Shown: one piece after another, positions 40,399 to 51,089 of the stretch
Layout of the letters: every line of letters begins with the position of its first letter
How positions within the stretch are numbered: the stretch's first letter is position 1
DNA from: Cyathus striatus
Taxonomy: Eukaryota; Basidiomycota; Agaricomycetes; Agaricales; Nidulariaceae
Reading direction: 5' to 3'
DNA: 64,000 nt
NCBI GenBank assembly: GCA_025738555.1
Contig: JAOVFP010000006.1
Coordinates: 1,240,001-1,304,000, forward strand
Made by a program: the position numbers and the translations under genes
The notes under the pieces: model-generated
The model's input: the letters and a program-made list of their open reading frames with translations, nothing else
Database searches by the model: none
What the model was told of the DNA's origin: nothing

Positions 40399-41268
40399 TT
40401 TTTCGTTTAAATTGGTAGATATAAGGAATTACTCAGCGGAAATTATAACAGAAGTAAGGAGAGATAATACCGATGTGACTTACATCCACACAAAATAAAT
40501 ACTTATGCGAGCATGACTGGAAATCCGACTCATTCTTGCTGCATTGGACGTTAACGTGACCGTACATAATACTCCCGACAGACATTACTTCTCAGGTGCC
40601 CCCATTTCCATCCAAAGTGCGTCATGATAACACGATCGAATAGACTTGAAAATACCTCATTCATTAAAGGGTGCTACACAAGTCACCTTCGGAAGCGGGA
40701 TCATGGTGCGCATTAGTCACCTCGTGCAGATGACAATAAGCCTGTGATAGATCATAGCTGAATCAATGAAATGCATCGGATAAGCATTTTCAGCACTGTT
40801 GGAAATGTGAGAGGCGTCGGCGAAACGTCACAGTTGTACTTCACCTAAGTACAACCATTGGCTACTTGAGCCCCAAGCCTAGAGAATATCATGAGCAAGT
40901 ATGACCACTCAACAGAAGGAAAGGATATCCGCGCAGGGAAGATGGTTAGGATATGGGTTTGACCAATTAATAAAATAACTAAACGCCGATGACCTGTGGT
41001 TGTAACGTTAGTGAGACTGGTTCACGGTGTGGTGAACTAAGCGCACGAGCGCTTATGCAGTGTCTAAAAGCGGTATGTGAAGATACTTTCGGGGAAAGGT
41101 AGGCTAGTTCGATTTCTCTGCATGAGAAGTGTCAGACAAAATGTTTTGATTCCGAACTCGGATCTCCCGAGTACTTAGTATATAATACAGTGCCCGCCCA
41201 ATAAGCCCTATAAAAAAACTCAAACATCGTTTATGCTGAACTCACGACCTTGACGGATAATTGGATAA
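40399..41268. other. intergenic stretch within the array (M1-M2)
   Basis: No coding-like frame. Holds the upstream region of M1 and the 3' flank of M2. Confidence 0.4.
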
Positions 41269-41822
41269 CTAGGATTTCTCGCTTGCGCTTGTTGAAGTTT
41301 GTGGGTGAACAAGCTGTTGGTGAAGTGGAAGAAGCCCTCTACCACCGCAGCATTCGCACTGTCGATTGTTTGAGAAGACTATCGACTTTTTCGCTGAGGA
41401 AAAGTTCAGGAAGGCAGATAATAAATACATCGATGCGATGAGAAGATTGAATGAGGCCTCTGTGTCAAGAATATGTTGGACAAGTAAGGGAGCGAAATCG
41501 ATCTTTTCGATACGATTGTAGAAGTTCATCACGTTCGCGCAGCCAGCACAGAACACAAAGAACGTAAACAGTTTGGATGCTCCTCGCTGAAAAACTGTCC
41601 CATTATTGGGCTTGACTGAGGAGGTGCTGTGGAGATACCAAGCTAGCCTGGTTGAAGCAGAGTAAACAGACGGTTGTGTAAGGTTGATGCTGATGTGAGA
41701 TGTCTTACAACAAATTCCCAGTCGTTATTATGAAGGTTCTAGGTAATATGTTATAGGAGCATGCATTGCCTGATGAATACAGCAACTTACACAACAGGTG
41801 GTTCAGAAGTGTGGAGCACCAT
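41269..41822 (-). CDS. small three-span membrane protein M2 of a tandem family
   Basis: Exons 41822-41791 (32 nt), 41738-41709 (30 nt) and 41647-41269 give 146 residues beginning MVLHTSEPPVVTFIIT. Predicted spans: VTFIITTGNLLAWYL, KLFTFFVFCAGCANVMNFY and ASFNLLIASMYLLSAFLNF. The tail has a cysteine cluster, CECCGGRGL, matching CETCGRKGL at the same place in M3. The stretch YNRIEKIDFAPLL aligns with YIRLEDVDFASLY of M3 and IYIALKDTDFSILW of M6. Splice phases (2 then 1) equal those of the other members. I know no described family with this layout. Confidence 0.72.
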
Positions 41823-42353
41823 CTTATAATACGTTGAGGGAATGCAAAACAAAGGGACTAGCGTTCTAAAGACCTTTCGCACAAGAAGGGGAGACGAGGA
41901 AAAGAGGAAGCGGCACTGCTGGCATATTGTATTTATGTGTCAAGTTCCGTTCTAACTTGAATACAAGCCAGCTGCCATGAAGCCCTTAGCCAGCCTAAGC
42001 CTGAAGGTGAGCGCCGAGGGCCGGACTCGGAGAGGGGCAGCTGACTCGGAATGTGCCGTAACCGGAATTCTCACTTCAAGGTTAGTGCTGCGTGCACCCT
42101 GCTGCCTCCTGTCAGCTGCGGAATCCTGCTCCTGCCTGCCTTGCTTTGGTCAAACATTTCCTGAATACATAAATCGTTTCTATCTTTCTTAAGCCAACTC
42201 TGTGACGCCGTCATATCCCTTCTTAAATTTGAACAAAAGTAGGTATGAATTGGCCATTATTATCGGGTATGAAGGCTGCAGTGCGATTCCGAACTACTGC
42301 ATGCTCTGTCGCTGTCGTCTCATCTGACACAAGCCCGTCCTCAGTATCTACAG
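41823..42353. other. intergenic stretch within the array (M2-M3)
   Basis: Upstream region of M2 and 3' flank of M3. A second minus-strand frame at 42223-42456 overlaps the M3 tail in another frame; I regard it as a shadow. Confidence 0.4.
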
Positions 42354-42867
42354 CTATACCTCCTGACCGGTTTTCTCCTGGTTGGCTTTCTCGCTCCTTT
42401 CTTGTACCTTTAGACAGTGCACCACCCATAAACCCTTCCTTCCACAGGTTTCGCAAGGTGTGCGTCGCAGGGATCTCAAGGCTCGTACTGCTGCGCCAAG
42501 GCAGACTCCTGACGCAGCGACATAGCTCGCTACGATCCCTAATCTAAACGCTATTTCGCAGTTGAGTGTAGGTTGGAGGTAGAGACTGGCGAAATCAACG
42601 TCCTCCAGTCGAATATAGGCATTGTAGAGATACAGAAAGATGATGGTGATCATCCACGATATGAATGATCTTCTTGAGCTTATTTCAAAGGGGGATAATG
42701 TTGGTGTGTCTAATCCATGTTCCTTATTCATCCTGAACATATGAGTGGCCATTCTGTTCTTGTTCTTTATCAGAATCTGTTAAAGTCGGACTGTGTGTAA
42801 CTCACGCAAGGGATGCTGTTGCCAACACGGTTGACATAATAATTTCTGTTGGGCCGGAAAACATCAT
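42354..42867 (-). CDS. small three-span membrane protein M3 of a tandem family
   Basis: Exons 42867-42806 (62 nt) and 42753-42354 give 153 residues beginning MMFSGPTEIIMSTVLATASL. The first exon is exactly as long as exons 1 and 2 of M2 together (32+30), so the first intron has been lost here or gained elsewhere. Predicted spans: EIIMSTVLATASLAMA, SFISWMITIIFLYLYNAYI and AFRLGIVASYVAASGVCLGA. YIRLEDVDFASLYL and the terminal CETCGRKGL align with M2. The tail is highly charged. Function unknown. Confidence 0.72.
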
Positions 42868-43317
42868 AGAATCTGCGGAGGCAAGATATTTGCAAGATAT
42901 TCTGAATGTCGAGTCGGGTGTAACGAAATAAAGGGGAAGAAATTTCCGCCCGCTATGAAGCTGGCTCTCTGGAGTCTGTACTATATATAAATAATAACTT
43001 AAACCCAAAAATAGAAATGCTGTATGCAGGCTGTGCGACAGTGCGACCCGCAAATCAGGAAGCTCAAAGTTGGCTCAATGGAAGCTATGCCATTTACTAC
43101 AGCTGTTGCTCTGACCTACCCAAGTAGTTATACCACTTTTTCTGAGGCTGCGCCCCTTCTAAGCCATAATCTTCTTTATCACTAGCAATGCTTTCTTCCA
43201 CTAACATGGCATCGCGCCCTTGCCCAAGAAATTCGTTTTCCAGCTTAGCTCCTTAATCATGTCAAAAGGCCAATATTAAGGATCGCAACGACGATAGCAT
43301 CCGTGAATTCGAAGGCT
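42868..43317. other. intergenic stretch with a possible relic tail of M4
   Basis: On the minus strand, between about 43255 and 43110, a frame reads KLENEFLGQGRDAMLVEESI and on to KKWYNYLG. It looks like a family C-terminal tail. It lies downstream of the M4 stop codon in another frame. Confidence 0.35.
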
Positions 43318-43629
43318 CTATAATCTATTCCAGTCGATTCCGCTTACTGGGTGGTAAGCTTGATTTGTGCTGTCTGCAAACACCGCCGTCGCATACAAAT
43401 CCTCGACGAAAAGAACTGCAGCAACAAGATAAAGTACAATCTTCTTTCGACCAAAGATCGGGTAAGGATGCGGTACATTAATGCGCTCTGGTTTAGTTAA
43501 CATGAAGTGGTATGCCAGGAAACCAGCTATGATATTTAGAGTGGTTAGCTCGTTACTCGAATCAGCATCTCTGAAGGAGACTTAAGATTGTTACGATACT
43601 GACAATAGCTCTGTGAACTTGAATGGCAT
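43318..43629 (-). pseudogene. M4: divergent, probably truncated member of the small-membrane family
   Basis: Exons 43629-43604 and 43570-43318 give a 92-residue frame, MPFKFTELLRDADSSNELTT and on, with two spans (TTLNIIAGFLAYHFML and RKKIVLYLVAAVLFVEDLY). It stops after GIDWNRL, just where M2, M3 and M6 continue into their third span. Immediately downstream, in another frame, YRAFEFTDAIVVAILNIGLL could be the lost third span, and a polar tail follows at 43255-43110. No acceptable intron joins these frames. M4 is therefore probably broken by a frameshift and an additional stop, or it is misassembled. Confidence 0.5.
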
Positions 43630-43881
43630 CCTGGCAGAGTGAAGAAACCTAATTACAGAACGACTAAATTAGTCTAAATAAGGACCAATTTATCTTGGAT
43701 ACTCACTGGCACTCCAGGATTGCGGCCATGTCAAAGGTATAAATCATACACACCAATAATCTCCCGTAGTCAGACGACAGGTGTGCATCTCGCACAGCAA
43801 TATAATTACTACCTTAGGTGAGTGAAGGAATGAAGCGGTTTCTATGATGCTGAAGATAAGTACTTCGCTGTGGACATGGCA

Positions 43882-44400
43882 TCATCTGTTCCAAAAAATA
43901 GTAGTGCTGTACTTGTGCTGTACAGTCAGACTGTTGATCCTTCTATAGTCGCAGACGAGGCAGTGTAATCGACTCAGCAAACTCTGGACGCGAAAAGCCT
44001 TCATCCCATGGGTGAGTGCATAAAAAGAAGCATAGCAGCAGTTCTGAGCTATGAGCGTCACTGTCAGTAATGTATTTTGATAGTCAACGGTGCTGGTATT
44101 GCCTAACTCTAAAAAATCTATCAAATGTCATTGTTTAAAGCTGAGTTGATTTATACGTTTTGTACAGATAAGTAATGGCGCTTTGAGTACCTGACGCCTC
44201 GCCGGCTTCTAAGCCTCGCACAAGGCTTAGGAATAGAACATATTCGGGACATGGTTTGAATACGGGGAAGAAACCCAAGGAATTGAAGGGAGGAATGACG
44301 GCTCCTAAGGCAACAGATGGTCAAATTTGTTACCAAAAATAGAACCAATTACAGCCACGGGAAGTTTTAAAAAGGTAGTCAATGCACAACCCTTTACAGA
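43882..44400 (-). pseudogene. M5: divergent or decayed member of the small-membrane family, partial model
   Basis: Three minus-strand pieces can be joined by GT-AG introns with an open frame: about 44400-44334 (LTTFLKLPVAVIGSIFG), 44304-44191 (AVIPPFNSLGFLPVFKPCPE and on) and 44108-43882 (ELGNTSTVDYQNTLLTVTLI, then CCYASFYALTHGMKAF). Two or three hydrophobic segments fit the family layout, and the spacing between M4 and M6 fits an array member. I found no convincing start codon, and the intron phases differ from those of the other members. It may be decayed or a separate small gene. Confidence 0.35.
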
Positions 44401-44528
44401 GATAGTATAAATAAGGAAGGTCATTGACACGTTCGAAACAACAAGAACAGCAACAAACGTGCATTTAAGCATGCTTCAAGAGGATTCCATATCGAGAAAA
44501 GAGGATCGAAAATAACACTGCAATGCAT

Positions 44529-45101
44529 TTAATGGAATGTATTGACTAGGTTCCATTTGTCCTCGGCAGCGAAATCTTGAGCAGGGTATACTGGTAATAT
44601 TTTAGCGGTTCCGTCGACGGTGGCTGGAGAGCTTCGATGGTCCTGAAAAATGCATAGTGCGCCATGCACACAGATCATTCCGCCGACTAGCATGGCAACT
44701 GCGTCAATAATCCTGATAGAAATTTGAAATTTCAAGCTGAAAGCGTGACGCATCCACAGGATGCTGAAGTCTGTGTCCTTAAGGGCAATGTAGATACCCG
44801 CAAACTGTAGGATGGACAAAAAGCAGAGTAGAAGCGCCCCTCCTAACTTTGTTTGGAACGAAAACTGTTCATGGGGAATGCGTTGACGGTCATTCAAGAT
44901 TCCAACCAAGCAATGCAAGATGCTGTCGTGTTTTAAATTTTCAGTGTCATGCTATCTTATTTAACAAGGACCTACTAAAGGCTGAAGACTATTGGTATTA
45001 GAGCTCTGCAAGCGAATCCGTTAACAATATATGGGGATTGTGATATGAGTTACTCACAGCACCCCTTCAGCAGCACGGTCCATTTCTGCGTCGCTGGCCA
45101 T
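44529..45101 (-). CDS. small three-span membrane protein M6 of a tandem family
   Basis: Exons 45101-45058 (44 nt), 45005-44976 (30 nt) and 44922-44529 give 155 residues beginning MASDAEMDRAAEGVLALIPI. Predicted spans: VLALIPIVFSLYILHCLVGI, ALLLCFLSILQFAGIYIAL and IIDAVAMLVGGMICVHGALC. KDTDFSILWMRHAFSL aligns with EDVDFASLYLQPTLN of M3. The 30-nt second exon and the splice phases match M2, M7, M8 and M9. Function unknown. Confidence 0.75.
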
Positions 45102-46583
45102 AAGAAAAAAACCTTGCGATGAAAGAGGAGGAAAGACTACGTGGTGTTTGTCTGGAAACGAGATGACGCTGCAAGCTATGAATAGAGCACCATTGCGGCC
45201 AGATTGCGGCAGCAATAAATCATGCTAGTAGGCCAATAGTAGACATACTTATCGAGGATTTAAACGGAAGGGGGCATTTGGGCATATGTATAGCTGGTTA
45301 TTGTAACTTTCAAGTAGGTAGGGTTTGACTGGGGTGCGATGAATTATTGTTGGTAGAACAAACTACCCTTTATATGTGACGGTGTGTCGTGTACCAGTGC
45401 AGGTGTACTGCTATATACAGTACTTGGCGCTACATATGTTGAACACGGAGTCTCTCGCGTATGTGCCGGCCCTAAAAACCGTCGTCCTTGTCGCGGTTGC
45501 GCGGCGTCCTTCGAATTCAACCTTAGCTTTCAAGTTTCCATCGCACTCAACTTTCACTATTGCTGAAACATAGATGACTTTTATGGTTTCAAGAATCGCT
45601 CAATCCTTTCGTAACATCCTTTCCAGACCAACCCTCTTAGAACCGTCTCGTAACTCTTGTTTCAGTTAGCAGCCTCTTAATCAAGGCAAGAAACTTGCAA
45701 GAAACTCGAATCTACATCAGCCTGAGTTTAGACTTTTACTTTGGACGACTTTGCCATGACTTTACGGACTTTTCAAAGTCTGCAAAGTTCGCAAAGTCCG
45801 AAGTCACGAAGTCGTGTCATATTCCTTGCCAAAGCTCCCTCTGGACCTGCCGCCAAAATCACAAAGTCTGGCACAGCTTACAAGTAGTCAGATGTCAATT
45901 ATTATTAGCAATTATAAATTATTCAGCGTGTAATTTAGTTCAATCAAAAACATTATTGTAATCTACTGGCTCTTGTGGAATAGAACTGTTATGTACATGC
46001 AGTGTTCTACGACACACTTTCACCCCCTTTGCAGTGTTAAAAAACATGTTGACCATAGTTTATTACATAAATAACTCGGGAGGCTCGAGCGTGTTCCCTG
46101 ACTTTGGGACTTTGGCCATCTTGCTGATGAGTAGGCGGCGCTGATCTTAATATACATACAAAATGTGCAATGTTATTTAAGTTTTAACGTTGCGAACACG
46201 TTGCATTTAGTTCGTCATATTTGTTCGCGCCGCCAGGGTCTCAGTGGCGTCCCAGTCAAAATGCAAGCTCTGGCTTTAAGTTCATTATCCCAACATTATT
46301 CCGTAACTCAGGCTGTCCCAATGCTGACCATAGAAGTATGTTTTCGCATAAATTCATCCACTAGTCGAAATTGAGATGTCAAATTCTTACTCGACGCTTT
46401 GAAGGCTGATATCGCGTTATGTAGTCGCCGGTTTTTGCCCACGAAATAGAGTTCAGCAGTCTAAGCAGTAGTCAAGCATCGGGACTACCTGTCAGACTTA
46501 ATTTAATGTTAATCAGGGTGGCCTCTGTACTGTACGGTATAAGAGAGGGCGGCCCTTGGGGTGAAAGTCATCATTGATGCTCG
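45102..46583. other. gene-less stretch with short AAGT/GACTT repeats
   Basis: Promoter region of M6 and upstream region of the plus-strand seven-span gene. Between about 45680 and 45830 there are short direct and inverted repeats of GCAAGAAACT and CAAAGTC/GACTTTG type. No coding-like frame recognised. Confidence 0.4.
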
Positions 46584-47913
46584 ATGATCCCGTTACAGCC
46601 TTTTCTGCCTTGGAAAGGCGAGTCAGTTACTTCTCTCACCTTCTAAAACGTACTAACGTACTCTTGCGTTCTGTCAGTATCGATTACAATTCTTCACGGA
46701 TTTGCAATTTTAACTGCTCTCCTGCGCTTCGAGTATCGTCGCAGAACACATCGTTTATGGTGGGATGATCACGCTGCGTTGGTACCGGCAGTAATAGGGT
46801 TTCTTAATATTGCTGTGTTCTGGATACGTATACGTCACTTTGGTATGTTTTTATATTTATGGCATTGTTGTTGAACCCCACTAAAGGCCCAGGTGTAGAT
46901 GCGGAAGACGATATATTACTACGACAACTGAAAGTTAATCTGAGTTATATAAACTCTGCATGCTTTGCTACCATTATATGGTATGAAAACGTTCCGCGTG
47001 AGATATGTGTATCTGTTCAGTGGTCTAAATTAGGTGGCCTCGTATAAGTATGGCGCTTGCTATCGTTCGCATTACCCCACACTGGTCCAAATTGCATCGT
47101 ATAACCCTATGCGTTACATTCCTGTTCATTCTTAACTGGATAGCACTTGGATTAGCATTCATAATAACCTGTGTCGTCCATTCGGTCTGGAAACATGCAA
47201 ATTCAGATATACTAGTATGTGGGCCTGCATATTATGTTACTCCTGCCAGCATAACTAGTGAGTTATAATTGCTTTATATGTCCGATTCAAGTCTCATGAG
47301 CGATTCCTCGTAACAGCCGATATTGTTGGTGATGCAATCCTCGTTATTTTACCTCTTCACCACCTCTGGCGACTCACGCTTCGTCGAAGCCAACGGCGAC
47401 TAGTTCTGATGGTGTTTTCTACAAGTCTCCTTACACTCATGACAGCTGTCGTTGTTGTCATTTTTTCGTATGCCAGAATTGTCAGGGGGCCTGGGGGTTT
47501 ATTCGTCTGGCTAATGGTGACACAAATTGAGGTACTTGTTTGGTACTACTTATATATCTTTTAAGCACGGAAGAACCTCATATATTCACTTGCAGGAGGC
47601 CGTTTCCGTGATTGCAAGCAATCTCACGGTCCTAATATCATGGGGGTATAGAGTCTTGATGGGTGATGCAGACATGGACACTGAAACAGAGAAATACATC
47701 ACACCACATTGGTCCCGACCTCTGGCAAGCCTTCCCCCAATACACGTCTTGAGTGAACTCTCAGCAACACTTAGTGAGGCAAACGATGCGCCATCTACCT
47801 CAGATACTCGGAGTTTGTCCCATACAACGCATTATGACGATCGACAGCCACGGGGAAGTAATTTCAAAGTGGTCGATCAGCCGGACGACGATATGGAAGA
47901 CCAAAAAGTCTGA
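46584..47913 (+). CDS. seven-span integral membrane protein (fungal rhodopsin-domain / Pth11-like)
   Basis: Six exons: 46584-46617, 46678-46842, 46887-46980, 47034-47257, 47317-47531 and 47596-47913; 349 residues. Spans in order: ITILHGFAILTALLRF, LVPAVIGFLNIAVFWI, YINSACFATIIW, ITLCVTFLFILNWIALGLAF, IVGDAILVILPLHHLW, LLTLMTAVVVVIFSYARIV and VSVIASNLTVLISWGY, then a polar tail of about 80 residues. THRLWWDDHAAL after span 1 and RISMALAIVRITP after span 3 are typical of the fungal seven-span family often annotated as rhodopsin-domain or Pth11-like receptors. Ligand and signalling are unknown. The first intron needs a GC donor (46618) but has a perfect TACTAAC branch point at 46651-46657; the first exon is the least certain. 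The gene lies inside the M array on the opposite strand. Confidence 0.8.
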
Positions 47914-48226
47914 ATCGTGCATCATTGAACTGGACATTGTATACCGTGGACGATTTTGCTTAAGTATGATACACTAGTACTGCCTATTAATAGTAGACAC
48001 TTGTAAGTATAATTCAGATTGTTGAAGCATTAATATTGATGTCCTTTAATTTTAGGACATAAAATCTGACTGAAGCATAGACACCCGCTAAAGATTGGCA
48101 CGACATGGATTAACCTTCAGCTTCAACACAGTTCTCTACATATATAAGTAAATGTATTCTGACAAATCTTTCGGACAGATCTCATATGCCTCCTCTGAAT
48201 TAATGCCACTATGTAGATGTCTGAGC

Positions 48227-48697
48227 TTAACTTGAAGGATTGAGCTGGCCTGGCCTGGCCTCCCTCCGTGATATCCAGTTATTAATTAACCAACGGCCCG
48301 ACGTCGCAGCGGTGGCAAAACACACCATACAACCTAGGACTGTCGTTATGATAATAGATAACCCAGCTATTCCATGCGAAATAAGTGGGAAGGTCATATA
48401 CGTGTAGATGTTGCTGAGGTACAGCAGTCCGAAGAACGTGACCTGGGCACATAGAAAGAGTAACTTATTAACATTTGGCGAGCCATGATCAAGGGCTTTT
48501 CGAGTTTCATTGAAGAGAGTCAGGGTTATTCTGAGAAGGGGTGGTTTAGAAATGACTCTAGACGATTGGATTGAGGGTATACTTGGCAATCGATAATATA
48601 ATACCTATGCCTCTTTAAGGGGATTAGATGTTTGTAACGGGCACTAGCATTGGAAAGGAACATACAGAAACGTCCCGTTATAATAGAATGGCGGCAT
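48227..48697 (-). CDS. small three-span membrane protein M7 of a tandem family
   Basis: Exons 48697-48666 (32 nt), 48612-48583 (30 nt) and 48530-48227 (304 nt) give 121 residues beginning MPPFYYNGTFLGIGIILSIA. Predicted spans: LGIGIILSIAKITLTL, LLFLCAQVTFFGLLYL and AGLSIIITTVLGCMVCFATA. The last exon has exactly the same length as that of M8, and the sequences are clearly related: FNETRKALDHGSPNVNKLLF against HDETRQALDQSLPNANKILF, and SGRWL in both. Function unknown. Confidence 0.8.
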
Positions 48698-49003
48698 GAG
48701 CTAGATACATGCACTGGAACCGTTACGAGGTTTGATTTAAGTTCACAAGAGACTCTACAGCTTACGGTGTGAGAGATTGGTGTCGGTTATAAATAACTCA
48801 CATGTTATTCAGGCGACGATGGGAAATACATAAGTATATATATGTGGACTGCTGTTTATAAGAGGTTAATCTTACTGAACGGGAATATAAATTCCGCTGA
48901 AAAATCCGATTTAACCAAAATGAATCACAGTAAATTGCATGCAGTAAGTAATGACGAGCATAACGAAGCTGATATCCACGAGCATAATCAACGCTTCAGT
49001 TGC

Positions 49004-49469
49004 CTAAGGCCCAGGGTTGAGCAATCCCGTCCTCTCCTCCCCCGGTGACGCCCAGCTATGACTTAACCACCGCCCAGACATCGCTGCCATAGCAAAGCAT
49101 ACTATACAGCCCAAGATTGTTACTGCAATGGTCGCAAACCCGAGTATTCCAAACCCGTACAATGGGAAGGTCAAATACATATAGATTCGGCTGAGGTACA
49201 AGAGGCCGAAGAACGTGGCCTGAACGCAGAGAAAGAGTATTTTGTTGGCATTCGGTAAGCTTTGGTCGAGGGCTTGTCGAGTTTCATCGTGGAGAGTCAG
49301 AGATATCCTGAAAGCGGTCAGTTATGGAGGATAGACAGTGGAACAGGAGTCTATACTACTTGGTTATTGTTAGGATTCCACCTATTTCTCTGTAAGGGTT
49401 CAGTGCTGTTTTGAAGTAAATAGTGGAAAGGATAACGTACGAGAAGGTCCAACTGTAAGGTGGTAGCAT
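49004..49469 (-). CDS. small three-span membrane protein M8 of a tandem family
   Basis: Exons 49469-49441 (29 nt), 49389-49360 (30 nt) and 49307-49004 (304 nt) give 120 residues beginning MLPPYSWTFSEIGGILTIT. Predicted spans: EIGGILTITKISLTL, ILFLCVQATFFGLLYL and LGFATIAVTILGCIVCFAMA. The protein ends with a polar tail after SGRWLSHSW. It is the closest relative of M7, 0.3 kb away on the same strand, probably by tandem duplication. Function unknown. Confidence 0.8.
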
Positions 49470-49790
49470 GGGATCGATATATGTACCTAAGATGCAAGGT
49501 TTGCTCCATGGGAGAAAAATCTACAGCTTATAACCAACATGCGAGATGATTGTCAGTTATAAATAATCAAGATAGACGCAGTGAGATGAGAAAATCAGAT
49601 GTAGATATCCATATGGAAAGCTGTTTAACATCTAATCTTACCGACGGAAAGATATTTTTAGAATAATCGGCCGTCATAGAAAGCGGAATCACCGTAAATT
49701 GTACACAATATTGACCAGAATTTTAGCACAGAAATCCACCAGGGACACTACAGGATTCAACGCAACGCTCCTCTTCTCAGATCACAACTT
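49470..49790. other. short intergenic stretch (M8-M9)
   Basis: Upstream region of M8 and 3' flank of M9. No coding-like frame. Confidence 0.4.
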
Positions 49791-50271
49791 TCAAACATCC
49801 GAATCCAACAGCCCCTGCATCTCACCAGGCCCCATCCTACGATTGTTCTTCAACCAAGTTCCGGAATTCCATGCTGCATAAAAGCATACTCCAGTCCCGA
49901 CGATAGACACAGCACCGACCAGTAGTTGCCAAGCTACGACATACAAGTAGTTGTACGGGTAGATATAGCTGTACGAGTTGTGGCTGAGGAAGACGAGACC
50001 GAAAAAGGCGGATTGCACACAGAGAGACAGGATGGTGTCGTAGTTTGGAGCAGGAGATGCGAGAGCGTCTTTGGTTGCGTTGTGCAATGTGCAAGCAATC
50101 CTGTGTAATGGTCAGTACCCGATTGAAGGATTGTAGGCGTAAGACAAGGTATACTTGACGACAGAGGCAACAATGCCTAAAGACCTGTTAAGAATGTCAA
50201 TGTAAGTGCTAGAAAGAAGAACAAAGCTCGCACATGAAAGCATACGCGAGGAAGGATTCAATCCATGACAT
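49791..50271 (-). CDS. small three-span membrane protein M9 of a tandem family
   Basis: Exons 50271-50234 (38 nt), 50184-50155 (30 nt) and 50100-49791 give 125 residues from MSWIESFLAYAFMSLGIV. An in-frame ATG further upstream (50382) would add 37 residues; I prefer the shorter form because it matches M7 and M8 in length. Predicted spans: FLAYAFMSLGIVASVVKIA, ILSLCVQSAFFGLVFLSH and LLVGAVSIVGTGVCFYAAW. HNATKDALASPAPNYDTIL aligns with the same region of M7 and M8. Function unknown. Confidence 0.78.
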
Positions 50272-51089
50272 ATTTGCGATAGTATGTAGTCTCCAAGGAC
50301 AAGACAAATTTACTCGAAGCGTTGAATCTTCAAAGGGAGCAGCTAGCTTCAGTTTTATACAAGCTTCCAACGCCATTCCCATAGGTTCCCCTGCAAACTT
50401 GAACACAGTAATTCAACCATGCTGCAGCCAGTGAAGCTGCGGTTGTGATATTCTTGATGGTTTTTTATCTTCGTTAGCCTCGAGACATAGTCCACCGAGC
50501 GGCAAAAGTGCGATTTCCGAAAATTACATGGGTTCAGATGGATTCGGTGCATATGGAACTGGATGGTAAAACTGAAAGTTTGAAGAACATGAGCTATGGC
50601 TGTAACATGATGTGACTGGGGAATGATGAAGGCAAGATGAAGTTTGGATGAAGTGATTGAGTCACTGCGGATTGAGCTGCGGCCTGATCTTGGTTTGATG
50701 TCGAGGACAAGTTTTTGATATCGTTTCGGCGGGAAGATGTAAATTGCAAGGGCAGCCAGGCTGCGCACTAGGGCTACATGATCAACCTATTTTTCGCCAT
50801 CACCGTTTCTCGAGGTAGAACTACCTCGCGGTCACATGATGATATTAACCATGATCTCATTTCTATTTTTATTCAGGTTCAAACTGCGTCTTTAAAATAC
50901 AACAACAAAATATATTGCTATTTGTTCAATGCTACATGTGTACTTATATATACAAGCGATGCGTGTTTCTTTGGAGGCATTACGATGCAGAGGTAAAAGT
51001 GCACGAGACAGGCATAAGATATCGATAGGAAAGAGGGTCCAGGGCGTGGTTGAATAAAATATCAATCGTAAACAGTTTTTTGGCGGCAG
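50272..51089. other. intergenic stretch between M9 and the DUF7598-like gene
   Basis: Holds the M9 upstream region and the 3' flank of the next minus-strand gene. No convincing gene. Confidence 0.4.

Noticed and set aside
42223..42456. 78-codon minus-strand frame overlapping the M3 tail
   Set aside because: The M3 frame carries the CETCGRKGL motif shared with M2, so the overlapping frame is a shadow.
45680..45830. CRISPR-like or satellite array
   Set aside because: The repeats are short (7-10 nt), irregular and without spacers; simple-sequence drift explains them.
49837..50173. Alternative frames over M9
   Set aside because: They lack membrane spans and the family exon pattern; the chosen frame aligns with M7 and M8.
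40000..50300. Idea that the M array is a secondary-metabolite or mating-type cluster
   Set aside because: No biosynthetic enzyme, homeodomain protein or pheromone precursor is visible; the seven-span protein lacks Ste3-type features I would expect of a pheromone receptor.
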